A stretch of DNA of 64,000 nucleotides. Source: Dermanyssus gallinae. Its lineage: Eukaryota > Arthropoda > Arachnida > Mesostigmata > Dermanyssidae. Below the pieces are notes generated by a model. It did no database searches and was not told the DNA's origin. It saw only the letters and a list, made by a program, of their open reading frames with translations. A program made the position numbers and the translations under genes. Below are positions 62,300-64,000 of the stretch, one piece after another (positions within the stretch are counted from its first letter, which is position 1; the number at the start of each line of letters is the position of its first letter). The stretch lies in the NCBI GenBank assembly GCA_003439945.1, contig QVRM01001791.1, forward strand, positions 1 to 64,000. The letters are read 5' to 3'.

Positions 62300-62820
62300 G
62301 GCAAAACAACTTTATCGCGGTAAAGGAGGCTGCGACACGAAGGAAAGAAGTCGCTACATTGACAATTAACAACCAGAGCGTCGACTCGGCGTGCGCCAGT
62401 GTACGCCTGACACCCTTGCCCTGAGGCGGCAGGCAAACATCACCGCACTGATCGAGAATGCTACACAGAGGAGGACCTCAAACGGCTGCTCTATCCAGCA
62501 GAATGGCCAGCAGCCGCCGCCGCCTACACGAAGGTGTCGCACCTTGGGGACAGCATCCTGAAGGAGAGCCCCCTTCGGATCCTGGTCGCCCGGAAAGACG
62601 ACCCTTCAAACAAGACAATATAAGGCAGAACATGGCCCACCGACACCACCCTGAAATACGCCACCGACAGGAACGGCCTGCGTCGGGCCCAGAGGGTCGG
62701 AGCTCTCAGGGTAATTGCGGCGTAGCGACGGTCAGCGCAGCGGCGTTTCTTGTTCTTGCTGGAACGGTCCTCTGGGATGACTTGAAAGCAGCCGAGCGCC
62801 ACGGGCTACTCAAATAGTAG
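62300..62820 (+). pseudogene. R1-like RT C-terminal fragment
   Basis: One frame gives LRRAQRVGALRVIAA then a stop; a shifted frame continues TVSAAAFLVLAGTVLWDDLK and AAERHGLLK. Element E has AYRTVSINAALVLADSPPWN and F has AYRTVSTDVLLALACQIPWD at the same place. The upstream 300 bp may belong to it but lack clear motifs. Confidence 0.5.
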
Positions 62821-64000
62821 TACACACATCCGACACACACACACACACAGCAAATGTGGAACAGCAGCGTGAAACAGCAGCAGCAGCAGCAGCATAATAC
62901 GTATGAGCGGGGTACTTGGGTTTATTGAGTTGGAGACATCGAAGACTATTCGTTTGTTTTTTCGTCGACAGTCGTCGGGTGTGGTGCAGTTAGTCCGCTG
63001 CTTGGATGAAGCAAAATGGCCGTCTGGAGACAACGTCTGAAATGAGCGATCAAATTATAGAGTTGCGGTGATCGTTTGATTGATTGCTTGCCTGCCTGCT
63101 TGCTAGCTTGCTTGAATGATTGGTTGATTGATTCGTTGATTTTTCAATTGGCATTGATCGCTGTTAATTGAATCGTGCCAGCACGTTACAGCCCCGTCTC
63201 CGTCTGGCTTTCTGTATGTCTGTGTTGACTGACCGTATAGGCGCCCTCAGCCACACCGCTACTACGATCGATCAGTGAACAACTAACTTAACTACTGCTC
63301 GGTCACCACTACTACTTGTTTACCACCGCGATTGTTTAATTCACCTGACTAACGAGAACTGACTTCGTGGTCACGAACAGCAGATGTGGAGGATGTGGAA
63401 AACAGAAACGCATACAAATACACACACAAACACTCACTCACACTCTTGTATATGATGAAAGTAATTTGTATATGATATGATTACGATTTACAACACTCTG
63501 AATGAGCTGGCGGCATGAATGCAAAAATAAAATGTCGTGGCTCCGGCGGGGGAGCGACACAGTCAACATGAATTGCGACTGCGACGGCGCTGGCCGGCTA
63601 TCAATTCTGGATAGGCGGATGAAAAATCTCGAATTTGAGCGACCTCGATCATCATCATCATTATCATAGTAGTAGTAGTGGTGGTGGTGGTGGTGGTGGT
63701 AATGATGATGATGATGAGGAGGATTCCTCGAACAGAAGGTGGCGATTACGAACGTGATAAGTATGCTTACATCATATGGAAACTGTTTTTATTTACTGCA
63801 GCGGTAATGCTTATTATGAATTGTATTAGCTTTTGAATTACTAGCAGCAACGACAGCAGCAGCAGAAGTAGTAGTAGTAGTAGTAGTGGAAGTACCAGTA
63901 GTATTGTCATTATAACGCTAACTCCATAGCATGAGTGTGGGAGGCAAATGAGTAGAAACTACATAAGATAAGGCGGCTGAGAATGTCTACTGCTGTGTTA
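62821..64000. repeat. Microsatellite-rich DNA, no gene recognised
   Basis: Contains (CA)n at about 62830-62850, (CAG)n at 62877-62894, a TTGA/TTGC tetranucleotide field at 63070-63142, ATC/TAG/TGG/ATG trinucleotide runs at 63648-63720, and (AGC/AGT)n at 63855-63890. No coding frame of note. Confidence 0.8.

Overview
The window looks like repeat-dense nuclear DNA from an invertebrate animal, probably an arthropod; that placement is an inference. The support is an animal-type 5S rRNA sequence near 6.03-6.15 kb, tRNA-derived SINEs, Tc1-type transposons, Gypsy LTR elements, at least six lineages of non-LTR retrotransposon and abundant (TA)n, (TAG)n and (TGA)n microsatellites. I see no bacterial gene organisation and no confident host protein-coding gene. 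Nearly every recognisable reading frame belongs to a mobile element, and most are broken.

Layout. 0-1.36 kb: internally deleted R1-like LINE (D1). 1.6-5.3 kb: decayed Gypsy element on the minus strand. 5.3-6.9 kb: 3' fragment of LINE family A, (TA)n, a 5S rRNA sequence, and an R2-like RT fragment. 6.9-8.4 kb: Tc1 copy C1. 8.4-11.4 kb: mostly non-coding, with tandem repeats and orphan ORFs. 11.45-20.87 kb: a nested block in which LINE B (2A-like/PHD ORF1, APE-RT ORF2) is split by a nearly complete family A element (A2, minus strand); B and A2 each carry a tRNA-derived SINE flanked by a target-site duplication. 22.2-26.3 kb: LINE G, a relative of B. 26.8-28.5 kb: Tc1 copy C2. 29.2-34.2 kb: RT fragment J and family A copy A3. 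34.3-36.1 kb: R1-like D2. 36.2-36.7 kb: TGA-rich repeats. 37.2-39.8 kb: CR1-like LINE I with an esterase-like ORF1. 39.8-47.1 kb: a second Gypsy split by a full-length R1-like LINE (F) with a 12-bp target-site duplication. 48.4-55.4 kb: R1-like E and its relative E2. 55.4-58.7 kb: RT fragments H and K, then family A copy A4. 58.7-64 kb: small fragments, orphan ORFs, a tRNA-like sequence and microsatellites.

The most interesting system is family A (copies A1-A4). It has a CCHC-knuckle ORF1, then an ORF2 with an N-terminal C2H2 finger, an RT whose catalytic motif reads Y-L-D-D-G by consensus, and a C-terminal CCHC plus restriction-like endonuclease. No APE domain is visible. ORF1 and ORF2 overlap through a UAAUG stop/start in all three copies that keep the junction. 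The two copies that keep their 5' part carry a tRNA-like sequence followed by a T-run about 55-60 bp upstream of ORF1. A2 needs three lesions reversed (an RT active-site change, one nonsense codon, one SINE insertion) to match its inferred intact form.
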